Shown here: piece by piece, positions 16,651 to 25,754 of the stretch
Layout of the letters: the number at the start of each line of letters is the position of its first letter
Position numbering within the stretch: position 1 is the stretch's first letter
NCBI RefSeq assembly: GCF_017355875.1
Contig: NZ_JAFEWC010000001.1
Span: 1,550,001 to 1,614,000 of the forward strand
From: Aridibaculum aurantiacum
Lineage (GTDB): Bacteria > Bacteroidota > Bacteroidia > Chitinophagales > Chitinophagaceae
Direction of reading: 5' to 3'
DNA: 64,000 nucleotides
The notes under the pieces: generated by a model
What the model was told of the DNA's origin: nothing
The model's input: the letters and a program-made list of their open reading frames with translations, nothing else
Databases searched by the model: none
Program-made: the position numbers and the translations under genes

Positions 16651-16837
16651 AAAGGATTATGAGGAAATTGGGATGTGGGAACTATTGATTACTCTTGAGT
16701 GGGAAGGAAGGAAGTAAGATTTGACCTTTTCCTCATAATCTTTCCAATCCTTTCAATCGTGGTTCTGCAAAAACGAAAAAGGATTATGAAGAATCCTTCT
16801 CCTCATAATCCTTTTAATCTTATTAATCGTGGTTCTG
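16651..16837. repeat. Direct and inverted repeats between mutS-like gene and rseP
   Basis: Two 37-bp direct repeats, exactly 70 bp apart (16731-16767 and 16801-16837), begin CCTCATAATC and end AATCGTGGTTCTG. The complement of the first word also occurs at 16651-16664 and, slightly changed, at 16777-16790. As a result 16777-16789 and 16803-16815 form a perfect 13-bp stem with a 13-nt loop. The stem lies between convergent genes and could act as a bidirectional transcription stop, though it is AT-rich rather than a classical terminator. Confidence 0.75.
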
Positions 16838-16839
16838 TG

Positions 16840-18189
16840 TTATTTGAACAATCTCCAGAAGTCTAAGCCAAGCGCATAAGCCATTAGTCCAAGCAGGAGT
16901 ATCATGCCCACCATCTGGGCATATTCCATAAACTTGTCGCTAGGCTTGCGGCCTGTGATCATTTCTACCAGCGTAAACAATGCATGTCCACCATCCAGTG
17001 CCGGAATAGGAAGGATATTCATGAACGCAAGAATAATAGAAAAAATAGCGGTAAGTGTCCAGAACCGCTGCCAATCCCACACGCCCGGAAATGTATTACC
17101 AATACTGATCACACTTCCCAAAGAGTCGCTTGCATTCACTTTACCTGTGAATAACTGCTTCAGGCCTGTCATGTATCTATCAAGCGTTTCAAAGCATTTG
17201 TTGAAGCCAGCAGGAATGGATTGTGCAAATGTGTAGCGTTTTGTAGTGGTTCCAAACAATACAGCTGGCGACCTGGTGCCAAATCCAATAGATGCTTTAT
17301 CATTCAGCTTTACTTTTACCTGCGCAGTATCCTGACCACGGAGTACAGTAAGTGTTGCTTCCTTGTCTCCCTGGTTCTTTTTTATCCTGTTCAGGTCGTG
17401 GAAAAAAGGTACAGGTGTTCCGTTGAAGGCAATGATCTGGTCATCTTTCTGAAGCTTTCCTTCAATGAAATTTGCTGAGCCCAGCACGGTATCTACCACT
17501 GTAGGAACACGAACATCAACAAAACCTTCCAGTTTGTTTTTGTTCAATTTCTTGATGAAGTGTTCAGGCACCGGCAGGTTTACCAGCTGGCCATCACGCT
17601 GCACTTGTATTTGCTGCGCATCGTTCAATATTATTTCTGCCGGAATGGTTCCAAAATTATCAACAGGTTTACCATCTATGGCTACTATATTATCACCATC
17701 GCGTATGCCTATTTGCGTAGCAAGGCTATCAGCATACACACCATATTGAAGATTTTTTGCAGGCAGGTATTCTTCGCCCCACACCCACATGATCATTATG
17801 AATAGAACAATAGCAAGCACAATGTTTACAAATACACCGCCTACCATTATTATCAATCGCTGCCAGGCTGGTTTACTTCTAAACTCCCACGGCTGAGGTG
17901 GCTGCTTCATTTGGTCTTTATCCATGCTTTCATCCACCATGCCGGCTATTTTTACATAACCACCAAATGGTACCCAGCCCAGTCCATATTCTGTTTCGCC
18001 TCGCTTTGTTTTAAACAAACTAAAGTACGGGTTGAAGAAAAGATAGAACTTTTCGACCCTGCACTTAAACCATTTCGCCGGGAAAAAGTGCCCCATCTCG
18101 TGGAGCACTACCAGTATAGAAAACGATAGAATAAACTGTCCTGTCTTCACAGCAACACTACTCCAGTCAATCGCTAATAATGTCATCAT
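16840..18189 (-). CDS. rseP: Site-2 membrane metalloprotease RseP (M50 family)
   Basis: Intramembrane zinc protease of 449 aa that cuts transmembrane regulators such as anti-sigma factors. The zinc motif His30-Glu-Met-Gly-His34 lies in the first transmembrane helix (LHEMGHFF). The second active-site motif, LPIPALDGGHALF, is near the C-terminus. At least one PDZ domain is visible (YADSLATQIGIRDGDNIVAIDG), with a second, weaker one (LQKDDQIIAFNGTPV). Start is ATG 18189 or the adjacent ATG 18186. It lies downstream of dxr on the same strand, an arrangement common in Bacteroidota. The 272-bp gap before it holds one copy of the 55-bp repeat family. Confidence 0.95.
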   Translation of the reverse strand: MMTLLAIDWSSVAVKTGQFILSFSILVVLHEMGHFFPAKWFKCRVEKFYLFFNPYFSLFKTKRGETEYGLGWVPFGGYVKIAGMVDESMDKDQMKQPPQPWEFRSKPAWQRLIIMVGGVFVNIVLAIVLFIMIMWVWGEEYLPAKNLQYGVYADSLATQIGIRDGDNIVAIDGKPVDNFGTIPAEIILNDAQQIQVQRDGQLVNLPVPEHFIKKLNKNKLEGFVDVRVPTVVDTVLGSANFIEGKLQKDDQIIAFNGTPVPFFHDLNRIKKNQGDKEATLTVLRGQDTAQVKVKLNDKASIGFGTRSPAVLFGTTTKRYTFAQSIPAGFNKCFETLDRYMTGLKQLFTGKVNASDSLGSVISIGNTFPGVWDWQRFWTLTAIFSIILAFMNILPIPALDGGHALFTLVEMITGRKPSDKFMEYAQMVGMILLLGLMAYALGLDFWRLFK

Positions 18190-18218
18190 TCTTTGTGATC
18201 GCGTTATGCGTATTTTAT

Positions 18219-18272
18219 TTTGGTGACCAACGGCAGAGCTTTTTTCAACATCGTTGTGTCACTCACTTGTAC
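18219..18272 (-). repeat. Repeat family copy A (5' of rseP)
   Basis: Core at 18249-18272, reading on the minus strand GTACAAGTGAGTGAC then ACAACGATG. The degenerate tail TGGTCACCAAA is at 18219-18229. This is the variant core shared with copy E. It starts 60 bp upstream of the rseP start codon and has the same orientation as rseP. Confidence 0.8.
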
Positions 18273-18423
18273 GGTAGTACTGCCAGCCCCAGTACATGCA
18301 TTTATTTTCAATGGCAGCAAAGAAAGAATATTTCACCATTCCTTCCGCACCACCTGTATATAAAGCTCAGCTAATGTTTATGTTGCCAGGAGCAAAGTCA
18401 GAAGTTAAAATTCGAAAGGCTTT

Positions 18424-18458
18424 AACCTCCAACCTCCAACATCCAACCTCCAACCTCA
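18424..18458. repeat. Simple repeat of CCAACCT/CCAACAT words
   Basis: Tandem run of the 7-mer CTCCAAC and close variants just beyond the dxr stop. Low-complexity word repeats of this kind recur in several intergenic gaps of this window. Confidence 0.75.
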
Positions 18459-18461
18459 AAC

Positions 18462-19619
18462 TTACATTTGTATCAAAGATGCAGCAAAGCTTCTTGCTTC
18501 ACCATCTGTATCATAATATTCCTCCAAGGTAGGGGATTCAATAAAGCTGATCCTGTTCATGGTTTGTTCTACTACTTCGGTCATATCTAAAAACCCAATA
18601 CGGTTACGTAGAAATGCATAAACCGCTATTTCGTTAGCAGCATTTAGTATGCAAGGCATGTTTCCACCTTTGGCCAGTGCTTCCATTGCAAGTCCAAGGT
18701 TCCTGAAGGTTTTTACATCAGGCTCTTCAAAAGTGAGCGTAGAAACAGATTTGAAATTGAAACGTGGAAAATCATTTTGTATACGGTAAGGAAAACCAAG
18801 TGCGTACTGTATCGGCAGTTTCATATCAGGCAGTCCCATCTGCGCCTTCAGGCTGCCGTCCTCAAACTGCACCATGCTATGAATAATGCTTTGTGGGTGA
18901 ATTACCACCTGTATCTGGTCAGGCTTCAGGTTAAACAGCCATTTCGCTTCAATCATCTCCAGCCCCTTATTCATCAGGGTGGCGCTGTCAATAGTTATTT
19001 TGGCGCCCATCGTCCAGTTAGGGTGCTGCAGCGCGTGGTCGCGCTTCACATTTACCAGGAAGTTTGGCTTCTTTCCGCGAAAAGGTCCGCCACTTGCAGT
19101 AAGAATAACCTTCTCAATCTTATTTCTTGTTTCTCCCACCAGGCATTGAAAGATGGCAGAGTGCTCACTATCAACAGGTATAACCGGAACTCGATTTTCC
19201 AGCGCCTTCTGCATTACAATATCGCCGGCCACTACCAGCGTTTCTTTATTAGCCAGCGCCACCGGCTTACCATTTTCAATAGCTTGTAAGGTAGGTTTTA
19301 GACCAGCATAGCCAACAATCGCAGCCAGCATCAGGTCGTAAATATCCATAGCCGCCACCTCTTCCAATGCGCTTTCGCTTGTAAATACTTTTATATCTGT
19401 TTTAGAAAGCGCGTCTTTTACTTTTTGATATTTCCGCTCATCACCAATCACCACCACATTGGGGTTAAAATGCAATGCTTGTTGTATCAGCAGCTCGTCA
19501 TTTGTTTGAGCTGTAAGAACTTCTACAGAAAATTTATCAGTGTTGGCCGCAATAACTTCAAGGGCTTGTGTGCCTATAGAACCAGTTGAACCAAAGATTG
19601 CAATTCTTTTTTGCGACAT
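18462..19619 (-). CDS. dxr: 1-deoxy-D-xylulose 5-phosphate reductoisomerase
   Basis: Second enzyme of the MEP isoprenoid pathway, converting DXP to 2-C-methyl-D-erythritol 4-phosphate with NADPH and a divalent metal. The NADPH-binding motif IAIFGSTGSIGTQALEV is at the N-terminus. The active-site segments PVDSEHSAIFQCL and LTASGGPFRG are present, as are NKGLEMIEAKWLF and the C-terminal NAANEIAVYAFL. The length of 385 aa is typical. It follows the GH3-like gene by 43 bp on the same strand and precedes rseP. Confidence 0.97.
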   Translation of the reverse strand: MSQKRIAIFGSTGSIGTQALEVIAANTDKFSVEVLTAQTNDELLIQQALHFNPNVVVIGDERKYQKVKDALSKTDIKVFTSESALEEVAAMDIYDLMLAAIVGYAGLKPTLQAIENGKPVALANKETLVVAGDIVMQKALENRVPVIPVDSEHSAIFQCLVGETRNKIEKVILTASGGPFRGKKPNFLVNVKRDHALQHPNWTMGAKITIDSATLMNKGLEMIEAKWLFNLKPDQIQVVIHPQSIIHSMVQFEDGSLKAQMGLPDMKLPIQYALGFPYRIQNDFPRFNFKSVSTLTFEEPDVKTFRNLGLAMEALAKGGNMPCILNAANEIAVYAFLRNRIGFLDMTEVVEQTMNRISFIESPTLEEYYDTDGEARSFAASLIQM

Positions 19620-19662
19620 GTTTTGTTTTTAGCCTCGTAAAGGTAATGGATGAATAAACCTG

Positions 19663-21168
19663 TTACAGAATTCCATGAACCACAAAAGGTTGTAGCTCAT
19701 CGGAGAGCTTACGGTCGTTGCTCAGCCGGGGTACTTTGTTTTGGCCACCTAATTTGCCAATGCTCTTCATATAATTGATAAAGCCGTTCTTCTTTACCCG
19801 TGTTATCTTCAATACTTCAAGGATGTTACCGCTAATAAGGTCATCGTAGTATACATTCTTACCTCTTAGTTTATCATCAACTTTTTTTGCAAATGCCTTC
19901 AGGTCTGCCGGCTCGTTTTCAAATTCAATAAACCACTCGTGGTAGCTTTTGCCTTCATTAGAAGATATAAAAGGAGCCACAGTAAATTCAATAATACGCA
20001 CGCCTTCTTCTTTAGCGGCATTCAGCAATGCATATTCTACTTCTTCGCCAATCACGTGTTCTCCAAATGCTGAAATAAAATGCTTGATACGCCCAGACAC
20101 GATCAACCTGTACGGTGATGTACTGATGAACTTAACCGTATCGCCTATGTTATAGGCCCACAAGCCTGCATTGCTGCTAATAATGAGGGCGTAGTTCTCG
20201 CCGATCTTCACATCCTTCAGGCTGAGCCTGGTAGGGTTCTCGTTGAAAATTTCGTTGGCCGGGATAAACTCAAAGAATATGCCTGAGTTGGTATTTAGCA
20301 ACAACCCCGGCTCCTTATAATTATCCTGGAAAGCGAAAAAACCTTCTGATGCAGGAAAAAGTTCAATAGTATCTAATGGCCTGCCAATGCTTTCGAACAG
20401 TTTCGCCTTGTATGGTTCAAAGTTTACGCCTCCCTGTACCATGACAGAAAAGTTAGGAAAGAGCTCGCCTACTTTTTTACCGCTGCGTTTTACCAATGCA
20501 TCAAAATACATCTGCATCCAAGGGGGAATTCCGCTAATAAGCGTCATATCCTGGTTGATGGTCTCGTCAACGATCTTATCCAGTTTGGTTTCCCAATCTT
20601 CTATACAGTTGGTTTCGTAGCTAGGTAGTTGGTTAGTTCTTAAGTAAGATGGAACGTGGTGATTCACTATTCCGCTCAACCTGCCGGTTGGTATATCCGC
20701 TATTCTTTCAAGTTCCGGCGACCCACTCAGGAAAATCAATTTACCACTCGCAAATGCATAGTTGCCGCTTTGCGCCATATAGCACAGCAGTGCATTGCGA
20801 GCTGTATTTATGTGGTTTGGAATGGAGTCTTTAGTGATTGGTATGTATTTAACTCCACTGGTTGTGCCGCTGGTTTTCGCAAAATAACTTGGCTTACCCT
20901 TCCATAATATATTGTGCTTACCCTGCTTTACCTTTTCTATATATGGCTTCAACTGCTCGTAGTCTCGTACAGGAACAGCCTTTTTGAAATCGTCGTAATT
21001 CTTTATTTCATCAAAACCATGATCTTTTCCGAATTCAATGTTGCGCCCGGTCTTTACCAGGTTTTTGAAAATAGCATCCTGGTCTGCCAACGCCGTTTCT
21101 GTTCCTTTTTTTATCTGGTTGAATATATAATAGGCAAAAGGTTTTGCCAGCAGCGATTTTAGATTCAT
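19663..21168 (-). CDS. GH3-family acyl-adenylate-forming enzyme
   Basis: Protein of 501 aa in the GH3 (auxin-responsive) family, whose plant members join amino acids to carboxylic acids through an acyl-adenylate. The adenylation motif AKTSGTTSGVKYIPIT is clear. Further conserved stretches are SVMVQGGVNFEPYK, FPASEGFFAFQ, and VSGRIKHFISAFGEHVIGEEVE. No auxin biology is implied: bacterial GH3 homologues are common in Bacteroidota and their substrate is not known to me. A likely -7 box (TATTTTTG on the minus strand, 21198-21205) sits 30 bp upstream of the ATG. Confidence 0.88.
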   Translation of the reverse strand: MNLKSLLAKPFAYYIFNQIKKGTETALADQDAIFKNLVKTGRNIEFGKDHGFDEIKNYDDFKKAVPVRDYEQLKPYIEKVKQGKHNILWKGKPSYFAKTSGTTSGVKYIPITKDSIPNHINTARNALLCYMAQSGNYAFASGKLIFLSGSPELERIADIPTGRLSGIVNHHVPSYLRTNQLPSYETNCIEDWETKLDKIVDETINQDMTLISGIPPWMQMYFDALVKRSGKKVGELFPNFSVMVQGGVNFEPYKAKLFESIGRPLDTIELFPASEGFFAFQDNYKEPGLLLNTNSGIFFEFIPANEIFNENPTRLSLKDVKIGENYALIISSNAGLWAYNIGDTVKFISTSPYRLIVSGRIKHFISAFGEHVIGEEVEYALLNAAKEEGVRIIEFTVAPFISSNEGKSYHEWFIEFENEPADLKAFAKKVDDKLRGKNVYYDDLISGNILEVLKITRVKKNGFINYMKSIGKLGGQNKVPRLSNDRKLSDELQPFVVHGIL

Positions 21169-21197
21169 GCAACAAGCCGGATTTTACCAGCGGTGGG

Positions 21198-21205
21198 CAA
21201 AAATA
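21198..21205 (-). promoter_or_regulatory. Candidate Bacteroidota -7 box for the GH3-like gene
   Basis: TATTTTTG on the minus strand fits TAnnTTTG, 30 bp before the start codon. No clear TTG -33 element at the expected spacing, so support is partial. Confidence 0.35.
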
Positions 21206-21332
21206 GAGAAACAGTAGCTGATAAAGTTTATTTTTGCACCCATACCAGTGGCCGAAACAAAATGAACTGCCAATCCTTCTAGTTTTTTTATTATTTTTTG
21301 TCTTTTGTCCCTCTTTGTAAGTGCTAAACCCT

Positions 21333-21340
21333 TACCTTTG
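21333..21340 (+). promoter_or_regulatory. Candidate -7 box of the rplU-rpmA promoter
   Basis: TACCTTTG matches the Bacteroidota -7 consensus TAnnTTTG, 22 bp before the rplU start codon. TTTG words lie 15 and 25 bp upstream, neither at the ideal 19-21 bp spacing, so the -33 element is uncertain. Confidence 0.5.
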
Positions 21341-21362
21341 CACTCCTAATTTTGGAAAAGTT

Positions 21363-21668
21363 ATGTTCGCAGTAGTTAAAATCGCAGGACAACAATTTAA
21401 AGTTCAAGCTGGACAAAGCTTGTATGTACCTCACCTGCAAGGTAAATCCGGAGATAAAGTTGAGTTCAGCGATGTGCTGTTAACTGACGACAACGGAACT
21501 CTTTCTACCGGTTCAGATGTAAAAGCAAAAGTTACCGCCGAGATCCTTGCTGATCTTGTTCAAGGTGATAAAGTAATTGCTTTTAAAATGAAAAGAAGAA
21601 AAGGTTACCGTAAGAAGAAAGGTCATCGTACGCATTACACTCAAATAAAAATTGAAAGCATCGCGTAA
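21363..21668 (+). CDS. rplU: 50S ribosomal protein L21
   Basis: Ribosomal large-subunit protein that binds 23S rRNA. It opens MFAVVKIAGQQFKVQAGQ, the family's N-terminal signature, and carries the basic segment FKMKRRKGYRKKKGHRTHYT near the C-terminus. From ATG 21363 it is 101 aa, the normal length; an in-frame start at 21321 would add residues not found in the family. It is followed after 86 bp by rpmA, the usual L21-L27 pairing. Confidence 0.98.
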   Translation: MFAVVKIAGQQFKVQAGQSLYVPHLQGKSGDKVEFSDVLLTDDNGTLSTGSDVKAKVTAEILADLVQGDKVIAFKMKRRKGYRKKKGHRTHYTQIKIESIA

Positions 21669-21754
21669 TTTTTGGGTTGCTGAATTATCTATTATGTAGA
21701 TATTTTGCATGCTCCGAAATCTCACTATCTCAAAAAATATCAAAATAATTTACA

Positions 21755-22021
21755 ATGGCTCACAAAAAAGGTGAAGGTTCCGTAAAGAACGGTCGTGATT
21801 CACAAAGCAAGCGCTTGGGCGTAAAGATCTACGGTGGACAACCTGCTATTGCTGGTAACATCATCGTTCGCCAACGTGGTACATCTTACCACCCAGGTAA
21901 AAACGTTGGTGTAGGTAAAGATTTTACCCTGTTCGCATTGACTGATGGAGTGGTAGAATTTAGGAAAGGACGCAACGAAAGAACCACAGTATCAGTGGTT
22001 AATGTAGAAGCTACAGCTTAA
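21755..22021 (+). CDS. rpmA: 50S ribosomal protein L27
   Basis: Ribosomal protein whose N-terminus reaches toward the peptidyl-transferase centre. The sequence starts [20 protein letters not shown] and continues [25 protein letters not shown] and DFTLFAL, all diagnostic. The 88-aa form begins directly with the mature AHKKG sequence, so it lacks the cleavable extension seen in Firmicutes. Second gene of the rplU operon. Confidence 0.98.
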   Translation: MAHKKGEGSVKNGRDSQSKRLGVKIYGGQPAIAGNIIVRQRGTSYHPGKNVGVGKDFTLFALTDGVVEFRKGRNERTTVSVVNVEATA

Positions 22022-22090
22022 ATATTTTTTGGCAGTACCGAATAAGTTTTTACTTTTAATGCATATTTACTAACCATTAAATTTAAAAAC

Positions 22091-22426
22091 ATGGCAACTG
22101 CAAAAAAAGCAGCTCCTAAAAAGGCTGCTGCAAAAAAAGCTGCTGCTGCACCTAAAAAGGCTGCCGCTGCTCCAAAAAAAGCTGCCGCTAAAGCTGCTGC
22201 TCCTAAGAAAGCCGCTGCAAAAGCTGCCGCTCCTAAAAAGGCTGCTGCTAAAGCTGCTGCTCCAAAGAAAGCTGCTGCAAAAGCTGCTGCCCCTAAAAAA
22301 GCCGCTGCAAAAGCTGCTGCTCCTAAAAAGGCCGCTGCAAAAGCCGCTGCTCCAAAGAAAGCCGCTGCAAAAGCTGCTGCTCCTAAGAAGGCTGCTACTA
22401 AAAAAGCTGCTGCGAAAAAATCATAA
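22091..22426 (+). CDS. Histone H1-like Ala/Lys/Pro repeat protein
   Basis: A 111-aa protein made almost entirely of Ala, Lys and Pro, with about seven tandem copies of the 10-residue unit AAPKKAAAKA after an irregular start (MATAKKAAPKKAAAKK). It is strongly basic and resembles the C-terminal tails of eukaryotic histone H1 and the bacterial H1-like proteins, so binding to DNA or RNA is likely. The DNA carries a matching 30-bp tandem repeat with synonymous changes (GCT/GCC/GCA), which suggests the repeat is under protein-level selection. It lies 69 bp after rpmA and is closed by a strong terminator, so it may be co-expressed with ribosomal proteins. The long opposite-strand open frame is a by-product of the repeat. 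Confidence 0.8.
   Translation: MATAKKAAPKKAAAKKAAAAPKKAAAAPKKAAAKAAAPKKAAAKAAAPKKAAAKAAAPKKAAAKAAAPKKAAAKAAAPKKAAAKAAAPKKAAAKAAAPKKAATKKAAAKKS
22186..22395. repeat. 30-bp tandem repeat inside the histone-like gene
   Basis: About seven imperfect copies of a 30-bp unit encoding AAPKKAAAKA. Copy number is likely to vary between strains by slippage, in steps that keep the frame. Confidence 0.85.
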
Positions 22427-22453
22427 TAGGTTTTTAGGACGCTTAAATTATAG

Positions 22454-22480
22454 ATCCCGCTCAATGAGCGGGATTTTTTT
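22454..22480 (+). terminator. Strong Rho-independent terminator of the rplU-rpmA-histone-like operon
   Basis: Perfect 9-bp stem ATCCCGCTC / GAGCGGGAT with a 3-nt loop, followed by a run of seven T. Confidence 0.95.
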
Positions 22481-22500
22481 ATGTGGGTCTTGTATGGTTG

Positions 22501-23115
22501 TTAGTGCATCCTGTCGCCGCGAACTTCTAGTTTTGGGATGACAAGGGCTTCATATTCCAGCCACTCCTGCCAACGTTTTCTTACCACCTCTTTATCCAGG
22601 TATGTTTCCGCCAGTTCAATAAAGAGCGTGTAATGACCCGCTTCGCTTTCCATGAAACGGCGATAGAAGTTTGACATATATGGATCATTCAATCCTTCGC
22701 TTAAACGTTTGAAGCGTTCGCAGCTGCGAGCTTCTATAAGAGCAAATATCAATAAGCGATCTAATAAGGTTTCTGCCTCACTGCCGCCTTTCTTCTGAAA
22801 CTCCATCAGTTTATTTACATACTCATCTTTACGCTGGCGACCTAACTTCAAGTTCCGCTTTTTTAATTCAGCTAAAACAAGCCTGAAGTGGCCCCATTCT
22901 TCAGTAACGATGGGAGCGAGTTCTGTTACTAGTTTCTCTTTTTCTGAATAACGTTGAATGAGGGAAATGCAACTGGTAGCTGCTTTCTGTTCGCAGTATG
23001 CATGATCTGTCAGTATTTCTTCTAACGAAATATTCGCCAGGTCTACCCACCGCGGATCGGTAGGCAGTTTCAGGCCTAATATGTTTTTATCGTATTGTGA
23101 TTGCTCTTCTGTCAT
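22501..23115 (-). CDS. miaE: tRNA-(ms2io6A)-hydroxylase-like diiron enzyme
   Basis: Non-haem diiron monooxygenase that hydroxylates the isopentenyl group of ms2i6A37 in tRNA. Paired iron-ligand motifs are visible: the EEWGHFRLVL and EARSCERFKRL segments, and ESEAGHYTLFIELAE, each with the ferritin-like Glu plus His pattern. About 204 aa from ATG 23115 (MTEEQSQYDKN); an upstream TTG at 23139 is less likely. Monocistronic between the operon terminator and the divergent acylase gene. Confidence 0.9.
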   Translation of the reverse strand: MTEEQSQYDKNILGLKLPTDPRWVDLANISLEEILTDHAYCEQKAATSCISLIQRYSEKEKLVTELAPIVTEEWGHFRLVLAELKKRNLKLGRQRKDEYVNKLMEFQKKGGSEAETLLDRLLIFALIEARSCERFKRLSEGLNDPYMSNFYRRFMESEAGHYTLFIELAETYLDKEVVRKRWQEWLEYEALVIPKLEVRGDRMH

Positions 23116-23288
23116 TGTGATAGGTTCTGTGAGTTGCAAATATCTTTAACTCTGGCTACATGTATCAAAGCTTACAAGCTCTTATGTTTCCATCCGCACA
23201 CTGCGTTGTTGTAATAGATGAAACTATACAGCTGATTAAGGATTCTGTCTTTCTTAAAATCCTTATTTTCAAGCTATAATTGCTTTTT

Positions 23289-25745
23289 ATGCGTTTTGTT
23301 GCTTTCCTGGTTTCTTTGTTTTCCACTATTGGTTTGATATATATTCTCAACATACAACTGCATCTGGCAGGCACCACTGTACCTCCTTTAGGTAAATTTT
23401 TAAGTCCGCAACACGGGTTTTGGCAAAATGCTGAAAGTAGGTTTACAGAACCGAATGGTGAATTGAAGCTTGCAGGTTTGCAAGGTAAAGTAGATGTATA
23501 TTTTGATGAGCGACTTGTGCCGCACGTTTATGCTGACAATGAGCGTGATGCATACTTCGTGCAAGGTTATTTGCATGCTAAGTATAGGCTTTGGCAAATG
23601 GATTTTCAAACATATGCTGCTGGTGGCCGGCTTAGTGAAATAATGGGTGAGAAAGTGGGTGAGACAGATTTCCTGGCACTTGATAGGTTTTTCAGAAGGT
23701 TAGGAATGGTGTATGGTGCCGAGCAATCTCTTAAGGAAATGGAAGCCAATGCTATTACCAAACTTGAAACAGATGCATACACAGCAGGAGTGAATTCCTA
23801 CATACAATCACTGCAGCCACATCAATTACCGCTAGAGTATAAACTGCTGAATTATGCTCCCGAGCCGTGGACAAATATGAAAACGGCATTGTTTCTAAAA
23901 TATATGTCCTATGATCTTGCAGGTTCGGAGTGGGATTTTGAAATGAGTAATGCAAAGCAGCTTTTTTCTGCTGAAGATTTTGAATTGTTATACCCCGCCT
24001 TCCAGGATTTTTTAGATCCCATGGTGCCAAAGGGAACCGTTTTTCAAAAAGCAGGACTGGCATTGACAAAACCCGCCAGCGCCGATTCTCTATACTTTGG
24101 AAGGAAGGCACAATTGGAATCCACACTAGTAAAACCTGACAAAGACAACGGTAGTAACAATTGGGCAGTAGCAGGAAGTAAAACCCAAAGTGGACGACCC
24201 ATATTATGCAATGACCCGCACCTGGGATTAAACCTGCCTTCGCTGTGGTACGAAATGCAATTAACTACTCCTACATTCAGTAGTTACGGCGCTACATTTC
24301 CAGGTTCACCTGCTATAATAATTGGCTTTAATGATAGCAGTGCGTGGGGCTTTACCAATGCCATGCGCGATGTTCGGGATTACTACGAGATACAATTCAG
24401 GGACAGCAGCATGCAGGAGTACATGTACAATGGAAGCTGGCACAAATCCACCTTTAGAACTGAAGTAATTAAAGTCAAGGGCAAACCAGATGTTGTAGAA
24501 AGGATAGCTATGACCGTTTTTGGTCCAGTGATGTACGATCACAAATACGAGAATAAGTTAGGAGACAAAAAGTATTACGCGGTAAAATGGAAGGCACACG
24601 AGGGAAGCAATGAACTGTTGACATTTACCATGCTTAACCGTGCCCATAATTACGATGATTATAAGCAGGCAATCAGCACCTACCAGACACCCGGACAAAA
24701 TATGTTGTTCGCAACAAAGACCGGTGATATAGCTATAACCCAGCAAGGCGCATTTCCAGCAAAGTGGTTCAGGCAAGGTGATTTCCCAATGCCTGGAACA
24801 GACTCTTCTTATCTATGGGAAGGAGATATACCTGCTAATGAAAACCCTATGATGCTTAATCCGCCACGTGGATTTGTGAGCAGTGCCAACCAGCTTCCTG
24901 TCGATAATACTTACCCATACTACCTGGGTGGCTCTTACCCCGTGTACCGCGGCGTTATCATAAACCGGCTGTTGAACCAAATGAACAATATCACACCCAA
25001 TGACATGATGCAATTGCAAACCAACAACTACAATGTGTTTGCTGAAATGGCCCGGCCGGTGTTGGTGAAATACATGGATGCAGGAAAGCTGGCGGATGAT
25101 GAAAAAGAGCTTTATGAAAATTTTGTGGGATGGAACCTATATAACGATCCCACTTCTGAAGGTGCTACCATATTTAAAGTTTGGTGGGATAGCCTGGAAG
25201 CAGAAGTTTGGGGCGATGAATTTGCTCAAACGAAACTTCCGTTACGCTGGCCTGATGAAGGAACTTTATTAGAAGCAATCACCAGGGATAGTTCGTTTAA
25301 GTTCATTGATGACATAAGAACACCTACGGTAGAAACAATCAATGAAAAGGTTCTAACAGCTTTTAAGAGTGCAGCAAAGGAATTGAAAATTGCATCAGCT
25401 AAGAACAACCTGGCGTGGGCAAAATATAAAGACACAGGCGTGCGGCATCTGTTACGTACATCCGCATTAGGAAGACTTCACCTTCCTATTGGTGGAGGTG
25501 AACATATCATCAACGCTACCAAAAGATATCATGGCCCGAGTTGGCGCATGGTAGTTCACCTGACGGACGAAATAGAAGCTTATGGTGTTTACCCCGGTGG
25601 CCAGAGTGGTAACCCCGGCAGCAAGTATTATGATACTTTCATTAATAATTGGGCAGACGGTAAATTCTACAAGCTTCTGTTTATAAAACAATCACAAGCT
25701 GCTAATCATCCCGCTATTAAGTGGAAAATTACTTTCACCCCTTAA
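23289..25745 (+). CDS. Penicillin-acylase-family Ntn hydrolase (S45)
   Basis: N-terminal-nucleophile amidohydrolase that matures by self-cleavage into two chains. A hydrophobic N-terminal segment (AFLVSLFSTIGLIYIL) serves as signal or anchor. The alpha-chain part has the family motif VPHVYADNERDAYFVQGYLHA. The cleavage point and nucleophile Ser289 lie in DNGSNNWAVAGSKT, followed by NDPHLGLNLPSLWYEM, as in the family. About 818 aa from ATG 23289. The substrate is not predictable: members hydrolyse penicillins, acyl-homoserine lactones or other N-acyl amides. A small membrane protein gene follows after 9 bp and is probably co-transcribed. Confidence 0.92.
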   Translation: MRFVAFLVSLFSTIGLIYILNIQLHLAGTTVPPLGKFLSPQHGFWQNAESRFTEPNGELKLAGLQGKVDVYFDERLVPHVYADNERDAYFVQGYLHAKYRLWQMDFQTYAAGGRLSEIMGEKVGETDFLALDRFFRRLGMVYGAEQSLKEMEANAITKLETDAYTAGVNSYIQSLQPHQLPLEYKLLNYAPEPWTNMKTALFLKYMSYDLAGSEWDFEMSNAKQLFSAEDFELLYPAFQDFLDPMVPKGTVFQKAGLALTKPASADSLYFGRKAQLESTLVKPDKDNGSNNWAVAGSKTQSGRPILCNDPHLGLNLPSLWYEMQLTTPTFSSYGATFPGSPAIIIGFNDSSAWGFTNAMRDVRDYYEIQFRDSSMQEYMYNGSWHKSTFRTEVIKVKGKPDVVERIAMTVFGPVMYDHKYENKLGDKKYYAVKWKAHEGSNELLTFTMLNRAHNYDDYKQAISTYQTPGQNMLFATKTGDIAITQQGAFPAKWFRQGDFPMPGTDSSYLWEGDIPANENPMMLNPPRGFVSSANQLPVDNTYPYYLGGSYPVYRGVIINRLLNQMNNITPNDMMQLQTNNYNVFAEMARPVLVKYMDAGKLADDEKELYENFVGWNLYNDPTSEGATIFKVWWDSLEAEVWGDEFAQTKLPLRWPDEGTLLEAITRDSSFKFIDDIRTPTVETINEKVLTAFKSAAKELKIASAKNNLAWAKYKDTGVRHLLRTSALGRLHLPIGGGEHIINATKRYHGPSWRMVVHLTDEIEAYGVYPGGQSGNPGSKYYDTFINNWADGKFYKLLFIKQSQAANHPAIKWKITFTP

Positions 25746-25754
25746 TAAACCTTC

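Noticed and set aside
22018-22464. Open frame opposite the histone-like gene encoding an Ala/Phe-rich protein
   Set aside because: It is the complement of a Lys/Ala codon repeat (stop-free by composition); the plus-strand frame has a clean start, spacing after rpmA and a terminator.
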